A DNA stretch of 64,000 nt from Galdieria sulphuraria. Taxonomy: Eukaryota > Rhodophyta > Bangiophyceae > Galdieriales > Galdieriaceae. Under the pieces are notes generated by a model. It made no database searches, was not told where the DNA came from, and saw nothing but the letters and a program-made list of their open reading frames with translations. The position numbers and the translations under genes were made by a program. The stretch lies in assembly GCF_000341285.1 (NCBI RefSeq), contig NW_005178435.1, positions 7,501 through 71,500 of the forward strand. The letters are read 5' to 3'. This document shows, one piece after another, positions 55,224-64,000 of the stretch (position 1 is its first letter; every line of letters starts with the position of its first letter).

Positions 55224-55566
55224 GAAAGAACATTGTGCAGAAAGAATTCATCTTTTGATTTCCTTAAGAGGCAGATATAATACTATTTGTGTAGTAGTTG
55301 CTATTTTCTAGAAGCGAAGTAGATATAACGACAATTTTACTCAATGGCTTGGATTTTTCTTACATTGAATAGTTCTATGTTTCCAATACATTGGAGCTCA
55401 AAGTATTCCTTTCTTTTGATTTGTTGATTCTTTGTCACTTCATTTATTCTTACAGTGCCAATACAAAACAAAGTACGAAAAAGGAAAAAGTAGAATTCTT
55501 AAGACTGTTCAACATTTGAAAATGAAGAATTGAGCATTTTTGGTTGGTGTTGGGAAGTTTTCCAAA
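55224..55566. other. Intergenic region, FHIT to PDCD5
   Basis: About 340 AT-rich bases between two plus-strand genes. Nothing further was recognised. Confidence 0.6.
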
Positions 55567-56013
55567 ATGAGTCAACAGTATGACGTTGGCTCTCAGAAAG
55601 CCAGTGGGGAGTCGGAGGAGTCAAAAAAGCAGCAGCAAGAGTAAGAAAAGGGATCTATCGAATACAGCTCTTCTTATAAATGTTTCTCTTTAGGGCCTTG
55701 GAAGAACAAAGAAGGTTGATGTTGAAGCAGATCCTCACACCGGAAGCTAGCGAGAGGCTTGCAAATATAAAGCTTGTGAAGCCAGAAAAGGCTAGAATGT
55801 TAGAGGACAGTCTCATACGGTCTGCTCAGTATGGGAGAATCGGAAAGGTTGATGAAGAGCAACTGAAGCAATTCTTAAGCCAGTTTAACGAAATGACTGA
55901 CAAGAAAACCAAAGTAACGGTATGGATTCCAAACAAGCAATCCTATCTGAACTAATAGATATTTGAAGATTTCAAGGAGAAAGGCTTTTGACGATGACGA
56001 AGACGACTTTTAG
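55567..56013 (+). CDS. PDCD5: PDCD5 (TFAR19) family DNA-binding/chaperonin-associated protein
   Basis: Three exons (55567-55640, 55694-55919, 55969-56013), 114 residues. Typical PDCD5 blocks are EALEEQRRLMLKQILTPEAS, ERLANIKLVKPEKARMLEDS and LIRSAQYGRIGKVDEEQLKQ. Then come FLSQFNEMTDKKTKVT and a basic-then-acidic tail (SRRKAFDDDEDDF) that matches RRKxxDSDEDDDY. The length is close to the family's 115-125 residues. The last intron junction is fixed by this tail. The family occurs in eukaryotes and archaea; in animals it is tied to apoptosis and to the CCT chaperonin. Its role here is unknown. Confidence 0.95.
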
Positions 56014-56409
56014 ACAGAAAATCATGTTGTCAAGTTTCGCATAGGCAGGCGTGCTGTAAATTGTTCCTTTAGTACAAAAGCCAAAGTTCACGGTTCAAAA
56101 TAAAACTTTAGAAATGTTCCCCTAGTTCTTCTGATGTCTGATAGCAACTGTGTGCATAACACACTTGGAAGTTATCGTCACTTATTTTGCAGTATGTTTT
56201 ACTTCTTTCGATGCTGTAGAGTTTTTTGTTCGTTGCAGATTGAAGTTTTCCAACCTGAAAAGGGATTTCTTCTTGACTAGCTCTCTCGTTATGTATGTAT
56301 GACAACATTGATCTTTTCTTTAGAATGGACATATGCTGTTTAACTGTTATTAACAAAGTAAAAACATTGTTCAACTGTCAAATTAATAAAATAATCAATT
56401 GGAAGATAA
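56014..56409. other. Intergenic region, PDCD5 to PEX16
   Basis: About 395 bases between two plus-strand genes. Short frames on the minus strand carry no recognisable signal. No RNA gene was seen. Confidence 0.6.
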
Positions 56410-57601
56410 ATGTGTGCATACTTGTTAAAAGTGGACAAAGTGATTCGTCAGTTTTTAAAAGAGAATGCCTCGCACTTTAGGCTAGTGGAGGAAGGTTTAA
56501 AAGCTTTGGCGCTGCTGGAAACAGGAAAAGACAGCGATATCAGAGCAGAAGCAATAAGTTCCTTTCTCGGCGTTTTGTCTCTATACAAGGACGTTGGAGA
56601 GCTAAACTTAGCCTTCCCTGTTGCTGTCTCGCAAGCAAGCTCTACAAAAAGTCCAAATGTTCTGTAAGTCCATTTTTGCAGTTCATCTTTACTTTTCTCA
56701 CTCGGATAGCATATTCCGTCTCGCACTGACGCTTCGAATCATTCAAAACCTGGAAGTCCTGATTGAGATGATAACTGTCAAGAAGCTAGGTCAGGACAAC
56801 AAGTGTGCAACTCTATTCCTTGTTGAGCTGTCAAAAGCAATTATTCGACTTACTATCTACTTGCAAAGAGAAGAATCTTTTTACAGCAAGTTATTTGAGA
56901 GCTTACAAGTTGCAACTTATAGTGAGTGCATCTGTGGTAGAAAGCAACCTCGATTGGGACTAAAAAGATGGCACTACTATTGTGGGGAACGAAGCGGAAG
57001 AAGAATATATAGGCTCTCAAGTCTAAGAGAACAGAAATCGTGCAAAAGTATGGAAGAAATTTTTGACATTGTTTCTGAAAGTCGAAGTAATATGGAGCAA
57101 AGATGGGTTTTGCAATATTTATGTCCTTTGTGTTCAAAGGAACTCAATGTGGAATCCAGTTCCACCTCTTCTTCGAGGCTTCTAAGTGTTCATACTGATG
57201 AAGAAAGTGCTCGCCAATTAATGAATTACATTGGAGAAACACTTTCTATTTTTCGTCCCGCTCTTCATGTCTTGTTAGCATGGAAGTACGGCTGGCGTTC
57301 ATGGAAGCCCTGGTGTTTGGCACTTGTTTGTGAGTTGGCGAGTTCTCATTTGCTATCTAGTTATATTCGCTCCAATCAAGATGCACAGACGAAAGAATTG
57401 TCAACCGAGGTTATGAACAGGCGAATTGCTCTGTTGTATTACCTTATTCGAAGTCCACTATTTGATGTGCTACTTGAGAGTAAGATTACTAAGGCTCGAG
57501 AAAGAACTAGGCAAGTCTTTGTTTTGGGTCCTTCTTTGGATGCCTTGTTGTCATTATTTATATCTTGGCGAAGCTACTGGTTCTATATAAGTGCTTCATA
57601 A
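56410..57601 (+). CDS. PEX16: Peroxin-16 (PEX16), peroxisome membrane biogenesis
   Basis: Two exons (56410-56663 and 56710-57601; 46-nt intron), 381 residues. The N-terminus (RQFLKENASHFRLVEEGLKA) and FLGVLSLYKDVG correspond to the PEX16 opening. The second part has EVLIEMITVKKL, LVELSKAIIRLTIYLQREES and a long hydrophilic insert. The strongly conserved C-terminal half reads YIGETLSIFRPALHVLLAWK, YGWRSWKPWCLALVCELASS, EVMNRRIALLYYLIRSPLFD and a final helix. PEX16 is an integral peroxisomal/ER membrane protein that recruits membrane proteins for peroxisome formation. The insert carries two CxC/CxxC groups (ECICGRKQ, YLCPLCSKE) that might bind a metal. Confidence 0.85.
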
Positions 57602-57729
57602 GAGAATGAATCTTGCAGACGACTCGTTTACCACAAGTGAAAATCCGAAATTTATTATGATACTTTCCTTTGCCCTTATTATGTTGCCTATTTCTCAATG
57701 ACAGTAGACATATCCCCTTTTCTACCTTC

Positions 57730-58963
57730 TTACTGTACTGCGACTTCCTTGTTTGAAGTTGCATTATGTTTATGTTCAGGAGCAACGCCGCGTCTTTTCC
57801 ACTTACCAGCACGAGCACGTTCTCGAAGAGAAACTGTCGTTGAAGACTGTAAAGTAGTCGGGTCTTCATTCGTCTCGGATAAATTTTGCCGATGAGGAAT
57901 ATCCGAGGACTGTTTATCCTCCTTGGAAGAGGTTTGCAGGGTTTGAAAGGACCTTAGCAAATCCAACAACCTCTTTCGTTCAATATTTCGAAGAATGGCT
58001 TCACGAACAGCTTCCGGACTTCCTCCGGCAGCTGCGACTTCTCTTGCTGTTGGAAAATGAACAGCAGGTGGATGTATCGGACGTTCCTTAAGCTGCTTCT
58101 TAAGCAGTCGTCTTTCCATGCGCTGCTGTTTGAGAAGCTCTTGTTGCTGCTCACGAGGAATGCCATGAATTTCGTCAAGAGGATATTCCTTTCCTATTAC
58201 TTTCAAAGACTCTTTTGGGGCCACAAATATTATAGACTCAAACTCCAGCGACGTACTTTGAGCTATTCGTTGCAAAATATCTTCCAAAGTTCCAACATCC
58301 AAATCGCAATCCTTTGGTAAGGACGAATCGGATTCAACAAGCTGGTTCCACGCCTTTTCGCAGTCATCCTTCGAAAAGAATAGAGGAACGAGCTGTCTTC
58401 CATTCTGCAACAGTGTTAGACCTTTTGCCTGGAATATTGGAATACCATTGAAATTCTCTACCGTCAGTTCCTCGTCCTCTTCTTCATGATGACATCCATG
58501 AAGCGGACAATATCGCTGCTTTTTCACTCCATTTTCTGTAGTCTGACTTTCTTCAGCAAGAGAAGCCTCTTCTGCTTGTATTTGAGCCTTTATGATTGCG
58601 ACAGCACTCTCTACTTGCTTGAGTGAAGGTCGAAACTGGAAAGCGAAGCTATTCATGTTCTTCTCCTCCTCTTCAGTGCTTTCAAGCGTCTCCGCATTTG
58701 TTTCTTCTAAGTCTGCTTCAATTGGCGAAGGCTGTTCAACTATATTTTTGGTTTTCTCCGATTCCTGGTTGCTTGAAGTATCTTTTTGCTTGGCTAGTTG
58801 CCCAGGTCGATCAATACCTGTCGTGTCCAATTCGTCACAAAAGTTTTTCTGAGCCTCCTGAGCCAAATAGAAAGCCTGCGACAAGCCAATTGGAAGAACT
58901 GCTGCCTTCTTACCATATTCGGAATTTTCTTCTTTTATCCAATTTAAGGTTTCTACAGCGTCG
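57730..58963 (-). CDS. TIC22-like plastid import protein, N-terminus lost in assembly gap
   Basis: The frame is open from the edge of the N gap (DAVETLNWIKEENSEYGKKA...) to the stop at 57730, so the true start is missing. The core NGIPIFQAKGLTLLQNGRQL, VPLFFSKDDCEKAWNQL, LDVGTLEDILQRIAQS and IIFVAPKESLKVI resembles the TIC22 pattern (VPVF...........LFFS+EDAE........P...V....L..V). TIC22 is an intermembrane-space factor of the plastid import machinery. This protein is longer than usual, with an acidic N-terminal region, a CPLHGCHHEEEDEE stretch and a basic, glutamine-rich C-terminal extension of about 150 residues. Because of the extension, a different plastid role is possible. Confidence 0.55.
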
Positions 58964-58983
58964 NNNNNNNNNNNNNNNNNNNN
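58964..58983. other. Assembly gap (20 N)
   Basis: Twenty undetermined bases. Both flanking genes are cut: the TIC22-like gene has no start, and the SNF2 fragment begins in the middle of its ATPase domain. The real missing sequence should exceed 1 kb, so the N count is a placeholder. Confidence 0.98.
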
Positions 58984-60605
58984 ATTTGCCCAATTTCGGG
59001 AACTTTATGCAAAGCCTATCAAACGAGGCCAAGAAGAGAAAAGCTCCAAGGCTGGTAGGTTTTTCTAAGACTTTTTTTGGAAGCTCACATATTGAGTTGG
59101 CTCTCAATAGAAAGTGCCTATGCTAAAAGGCGTTGTTGGTATCTGCATGAGATACTTAAACCGTTGATCATTCGTAGAAATGAAAATATTCTGGTGGGTT
59201 GGAAGTGGTTGTTTTTGATAGGCAAACGACTAACTTGAGCATTCTTAGGCTGCAACTATACCTCCAAAGTATGAATATACGCTTTTCGTTCCCCTCACTG
59301 GACTGCAACGACATCTTTATCTTCAAACTTTAAAAGGAATGAACTTCCTTTCTGGTCAAAAGAGAATGAGTCACTTTTTAGCAATCTATATTTTGTGTCT
59401 TATATGTTCAATACCAGGTGTTTTAAGAACATATCTAGAAGTAAGGAATGTTTCTTTTCTTATCTTGTTGTCAAATTTCTTTTATATAGCATAAATACAA
59501 TGACTGCGATGAAGGTCAGATTAGGAATTCCGAGGATTGGTTTGATGCTCCAGATTTTCTGCCGCTAAAGAAAACGTTGGAGGCAACAACAAGCAAGGAG
59601 TATCTGCAGACGTTGTATTCAGTCTTGTCTTTTCCTCTCAATGAATTGGCTTCGCTCTCATTGGATAGTTTTGAAACGGATCCATTTCAAAGCTTTAAAC
59701 TATTGGTGCTTCTGGAACTCGTTTCTCATAGTTTAGAATTGAATGAGAAAATCATTATTTTTACTCGTTCTATTCCTTTATTGGAAAGTATTGTGAATTT
59801 TCTCAATTTGTATATTTCGTCGAATAGAGACTCTATCGGCATCGACTCGTTTGATGGACGAACCCCCATTTTTCGTCGAAGACATCTTATCGAACAATTC
59901 AATGAGCCAGATTCACCACTTAAAGTCTTGGTATTGTCCACCGGTACTGGTGGTGAAGGTATTAGCTTAGCAGCTGCGAGTCGGGTAATTATATTCGACT
60001 GCAGTTGGAATCCTTCGCATGATATGCAGGCAGCTTGTCGAGCATATCGTTATGGACAGACAAAACCTGTTTTTGTTTACCGTTTGGTTACAAAGAACAC
60101 TGTAGAAGAAAAGATGTATTCTTTGGGTCGCAACAAGACTGAGTTATCACGGTAAGTCTACGCTTTATAGATCTAGAATAACTATATTTGTCTTAGTTGG
60201 GTGGTTGAGAATGACACAAGGGAAGAAATTGTTATACCAGAGTTGAGTTGGAGATATCTCAATCAAACTCGTGATCTTGTTAGTTATGTGCAATATCCAT
60301 CCGTGACGGATCGTGAAATATTGGAAGAAGACTCAATTATGAATATTTTGGCAAAGTCTCAAGTTGGAAGCAGTTACCCTTTTCTGATGGGATTTTTTAA
60401 TAAAAGGAAGAAAAGTGAAGAGATAGATTCCTATGGTATAGGACCTGAGCATTATATGATCCATTCCATTTGTCGCTGTGAAGGACGAAAGTCAGATGAA
60501 TTGTGCTTGGATTCTCAAGAAGAAAGAATTCTTGCTCGCAAAGAATTCGCAAATGATTTTAACAAGATTCTGCACAGACGTAAGATGGTACAGAAAGCTG
60601 GATAA
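58984..60605 (+). CDS. SNF2-family ATPase, C-terminal part only (RAD54L2/ATRX-like)
   Basis: The fragment starts at the gap inside the SNF2_N domain: FRELYAKPIKRGQEEKSSKA, a short intron, then YAKRRCWYLHEILKPLIIRR, NENILAATIPPKYEYTLFVP and LTGLQRHLY. The helicase C-terminal domain follows: EKIIIFTRSIPLLESIVNFL, RRRHLIEQFNEPDSPLKVLV, LSTGTGGEGISLAAASRVII, FDCSWNPSHDMQAACRAYRY and GQTKPVFVYRLVTKNTVEEK. Motifs V and VI are intact, with QAACRAYRYGQ as the arginine finger. A helical C-terminal tail ends at 60605. The STGTGGEGISL form and spacing recall RAD54L2/ARIP4 and ATRX rather than RAD54 or ISWI. It would be a nuclear chromatin remodeller or translocase. The Walker A part is missing. Confidence 0.88.
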
Positions 60606-61117
60606 AGTCGTAGTGGTTTGTAGGCTCTTTGTTATTTTATATTAGGCTGTTCTTGAATGCAATGTTTTGGCTAAAGCTTTGCTTTGGAAGTATTGGACTG
60701 TGATATTATTTCCAAAGAGAGCTATACCTGAGAGGATCATTGGGCACGTCAGAATTTCGCTTTGTTGTGAAGTCTTTGCAGAAGAGGAGAAAGAAGCGGA
60801 GTAGTATGATTTTTTCGCACTGGTTTTAATGTACACTATATCTTCGGTATCATTATTATGTTTCAGAATGTTTTAAACTATCAGAGGTGCTTGCAAATTT
60901 GTTAGAATGATATGTCTATAATCAGAAACAGTAAACAATTTCATTCGCCCCTTCAACTCGCCCTTCGTACCCTCATGGAAATGCAATTTTCTCTGCATTT
61001 TGGTGGTGAATTTCGTTGTTTACGTCCTTCGTTGTAGTTGCTGTTCACGTATTACTCACCGCTGTCTGCAGTGCTTGGTTTTAATGTACTGAACCGCTAC
61101 AGACTGATCAAATATCA
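60606..61117. other. Intergenic region, SNF2 ATPase to PP2A B subunit
   Basis: About 510 bases between two plus-strand genes. Frames here are short and unconvincing. It should hold the SNF2 3' UTR and the PP2A-B promoter. Confidence 0.6.
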
Positions 61118-62943
61118 ATGAACTTTGACAACTGCTTTTCCAATGTTGGTTCAGATTGGGACCACAACCCAAGAAACAACAGGGATGACTTGACCAGAAT
61201 AAATGGGTACGTAGAACTAGAGAACGGTAGTAGCGAACGAGTAGACCAAGAAACGACTGGTTTTTATTTCTTTCAGAAATTTCCTTTACAAAACTTCGAG
61301 TCAGAACGTGACTGTGACTTTATTACATCCCTAGCTTTCGACCCCACAGGGGAGTTTCTTGCTGTGGGTGATAAAAGCGGAAGAGTCGCTGTTTTGAAGA
61401 GGAATATAAAGTCCCATGGGACGAGAAATAATTATACGGATGGTTCTTCTTTTACAAACTTCGAACAGAGAATGGAGCCCAAGGTCCTCATTGGTGAGAA
61501 TATATTTTTGAGATAATGTCTCGAAGTCTAACAAACCTGATGTAGACAATGTGAGTCAAGAAGAGCAACACGCTGACGGAAGTCTGGGGTATTATTTATG
61601 GGCAGACTTTCAATCTCATGAGCCAGAGTTTGACTACCTGAAAAGTCTAGAAATTGAAGAGAAGATAAACGAAATACAGTGGTGCAGACCCTCTGCTATG
61701 AATCAACTTCTTTTGACAACTAACGATAAAACAATCAAGTTATGGAAATTACGAGAGAAAAGCCTTAATGTAGCTGCAAGCTATCGGTCTAGTGAGTCAC
61801 ATTTAGAAAATTTCTCGGATAACATTTGGTCAGTTTGCAAAGAGAACTTTGGTATTGTTTATCAACTTCGTTAGTTAGGAACGGGACTCGCTTATCCCCA
61901 GTTTCCTGTTTTACTAACAAGAGGGGTGATTCTCGAAGAACTTGTACCGTTATTGCTAGGACTAAAAATATTTACTGCAATGCACATGCGTATCATATCA
62001 ATTCAATAAGGTTTGTTGTAACAGCACTGTATCCTGAACTCTTTTACTAAGTCATTGCGTAGTCTCAATTCCGATGGGGAGACTTTTTTGAGTTCAGATG
62101 ATTTGAGGATCAATATATGGAACTTGGAAATACCTCTGAAAGCATTCAATGTTGTGGATATTAAACCTGAGGCCATGGAGGACTTGAATGAAGTGATAAC
62201 TTCGGCAAAGTGTCATCCTTGTCATTGTCATTTGTTTATACACAGCAGTTCTAAAGGAATTGTTCGAGTAAGTATTACTTGACCTATTATGGAATGAAGT
62301 TTAAAATACAAAGTTATGCGATTTGCGTTCATCTGCATTGTGTGATCGTTCAGCACTTGACTTTGAACAGCCTGACTTGGCGACAAATAGTTCTTTTTTC
62401 TCTGAAATTATATCTTCAATATCCGACGTTCGGTTTTCTCCTTCAGGGGAATATATATTAGCACGTGACTATATGCATTTACTTTTATGGGATATAAGAA
62501 TGTCAAATGAACCTCTTTTAAAAGTTCCTGTACATGATTACATTCGTTCATATCTCTGTGAGTTGTATGAGAACGATTTTATATTCGACAAGTTTCGATG
62601 TAGCTTTTCTCATGATGGAAAGTTGCTTTTCACGGGTTCATACGATAATAAGGTTGTGGTAGGTTTTGTCTTTTAGGTGGTTGTTTGTTTAAGGAATCAT
62701 ATCTTTTCCTTAGTTTTGTAATACTATGAATGGAGCGACAATGAACCATTCTATTGAAAAAGGCTTTACGAGAAATTCCTTTGGAGGTAATTCCTTTAGG
62801 TTTCCTATTCAATTTGTCATTACTGAAGCGAATGCCAAGTATTTCATCCGTCGCAAAAAATTCTGGAAGTTGCTTCGCATCCATTGGAAAATGTTATTGC
62901 AACGGCAGCCGGTGCTTATGTTTATTTACATCGTGGTTACTAG
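61118..62943 (+). CDS. PP2A regulatory subunit B (PR55/B55, WD40)
   Basis: A multi-exon gene. Blocks in order are: [48 protein letters not shown] and [18 protein letters not shown]. Next come [52 protein letters not shown] and [20 protein letters not shown]. Then [40 protein letters not shown] and the end [20 protein letters not shown] plus [29 protein letters not shown] is the hallmark of the B55 family. The seven-bladed propeller directs PP2A to substrates such as CDK sites at mitotic exit. The last exon needs a frame change by splicing near 62650-62720, and the stop is at 62941-62943. The short linker between blades 1 and 2 differs from animal B55. Confidence 0.94.
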
Positions 62944-63044
62944 TTCCTGCAAAAGTATGTGAATAATAAAAATGATCAGTAGGTCACTTAAATATGCAAG
63001 AATAGTTGCTCATTTATTTTATACGCTGCCTTCTAAGTAGCTCT

Positions 63045-63357
63045 CTACACCTTGAAACCTTCCTGACGCAAACACGCCTTGTGTGCTTCAATAAACTCTT
63101 TGCACTCTTATCATAGCAATAAATAGTTAAACAGTGAACGTAAACAATTCTTACTCTCTTCTCCATTTTTCAAAATACATTCGTCGCGCTGCTTCTTTGT
63201 TTCGGGACAAGCACAACACATCTTCTTTTTGGGCTTCTACAAAAGAAAATAAATAATAACATACAGAGAAAGTTGAAGCTCTTACTCCTTCGGAATCTAC
63301 ACCATGTGAACAATGGTGACCACTCTGCTCTGAACTACTAGCTGCCGGCAATTCCAT
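63045..63357 (-). CDS. COX17: COX17 copper chaperone for cytochrome c oxidase
   Basis: Three small exons, about 71 residues, from the ATG at 63357. A 24-residue H/S-rich start ([13 protein letters not shown]) is spliced to [20 protein letters not shown], then ILKNGEE. A third exon gives [20 protein letters not shown] and the stop. The CCxC copper site and the twin Cx9C motifs ([11 protein letters not shown] and [11 protein letters not shown]) are exact. COX17 delivers copper in the mitochondrial intermembrane space. Exons are 60-90 nt each, so the gene is easily missed. It is head-to-head with MtnA, 177 nt between starts. Confidence 0.95.
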
Positions 63358-63534
63358 AACAGACTTGCACAGTTGTAATCCCAACAATGAATAATACCGA
63401 TATTATATTTTACCTCATTTTAGACTACAGCATTTTATTACAGTTGGGAAAATTTGCCAACTTGTCTTGTACAACAGTTGCTTGAAAACGAGTTACCTAG
63501 CCAAAAAGGTTTCTCTAAAGCGAAAATCCTGTCC

Positions 63535-64000
63535 ATGGTGACCAATCCGTATTGTTCTGTGCAACTCGCCGAAGACCATAAAAGTGTAGTGTTGCTTGAT
63601 CAAAGACGACTGCCCAACCTTAAAGAATATCGAAACTTTTATTCTGCAAGTGAAGTTGCAGAAGCGATTCGTGAGATGGTGGTAAGAGGTGCGCCTGCCA
63701 TTGGAGTTGCTGCAGGTTTTGGTATTGCTGTGGAGGCACACAGATTGCTGGTAAGTCATATTGTTGGAGTCAGTGCAATCCGCGAAACTGTAATATTTCT
63801 TCTAGAATCTTAGGGACTTTGAAGGCTATAGAAAGGAATTGGAAATGGCTTGTGATTTGCTGGAACGGTCTCGTCCCACTGCAGTTAACCTGAGTTGGGT
63901 CGTTCAAAGAATACGGAAACTACTTAGTCAGGAGTACAACTCTCAGGAATCTTTAGAACGTGCAATTATGAAGGAAGCTTCTTTGATTTCTAGTGAAGAC
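63535..64000 (+). CDS. mtnA: Methylthioribose-1-phosphate isomerase (MtnA), 5' part
   Basis: The gene is cut by the window end. Two exons are visible (63535-63750 and 63806 onward; 55-nt intron). The start [20 protein letters not shown] leads to [40 protein letters not shown] and [12 protein letters not shown], then [19 protein letters not shown]. The [11 protein letters not shown] and RPTAVNL blocks are diagnostic for MtnA, the methionine-salvage enzyme related to eIF2B subunits. The catalytic Cys and Asp lie beyond the window. In-frame codons upstream of 63535 have no ATG. Confidence 0.95.

Noticed and set aside
58623-59126. Plus-strand frame running through the N gap
   Set aside because: It crosses undetermined bases, is antisense to the TIC22-like gene on the left, and is out of frame with the SNF2 fragment on the right.

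Overview
The window looks like nuclear DNA of a unicellular, plastid-bearing eukaryote, most plausibly a cyanidiophycean red alga of the Galdieria type. The reasons are: AT-rich DNA; very small GT-AG introns (mostly about 41-60 nt, a few of 70-80 nt) in most genes; gene spacing often under 100 nt; plastid proteins with N-terminal targeting sequences (TOC34-like, TIC22-like, a lumenal pentapeptide-repeat protein, a BSD2-like zinc finger, HMBS, TrpD) next to general eukaryotic genes (APC2, IRE1, MIS18, MOZART1, PEX16). The species assignment is inference from style and content; no search was run. Start codons given are the first plausible ATG.

Layout. 1-2486: minus-strand rDNA (ITS2 edge, 5.8S, ITS1, 18S). 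2487-9626: about 7 kb without a recognisable gene, probably 5' ETS and intergenic spacer. 9627-22719: NOC1(-), EH-domain protein(+), HMBS(+), MFS transporter(-), macrodomain protein(-), AOS1(+), RPF1(-), eL33(+), IMP1(+). 23100-37119: LCMT1(-), TFIIS-M/SPOC protein(+), 6-phosphogluconolactonase(-), pentapeptide protein(-), MIS18(-), TrpD(+), GDSL esterase(-), BSD2-like(-), RFD/CXXC1-like protein(+), IRE1(-). 37345-50002: RRP5(+), biotin-protein ligase(-), APC2(-), MOZART1(+), TOC34-like(-). 50114-58963: MCEE(-), EME1-like(-), XLF(-), MRPL15(-), FHIT(+), PDCD5(+), PEX16(+), TIC22-like(-). After a 20-N gap: a SNF2 ATPase fragment(+), PP2A B subunit(+), COX17(-) and MtnA(+, cut by the window end).

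The most striking feature is architecture. Many genes sit in head-to-head pairs, three of them with start codons only 20-22 nt apart. Three same-strand pairs have 2-6 nt between a stop codon and the next ATG, and two convergent pairs have 2 and 9 nt between stops. UTRs must overlap, and the same-strand pairs are good dicistronic-mRNA candidates. A second unexplained signal is an over-represented octamer, CAACTTGT/ACAAGTTG, seen at 19 or more sites in genes and spacers.

Functionally, ribosome biogenesis is well represented (rDNA, NOC1, RPF1, eL33, RRP5, MRPL15). There is also DNA repair (XLF, EME1-like), cell division (APC2, MIS18, MOZART1), and organelle import and processing (TOC34, TIC22, IMP1, COX17). 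No mobile element, virus-derived element, tRNA or CRISPR array was recognised.
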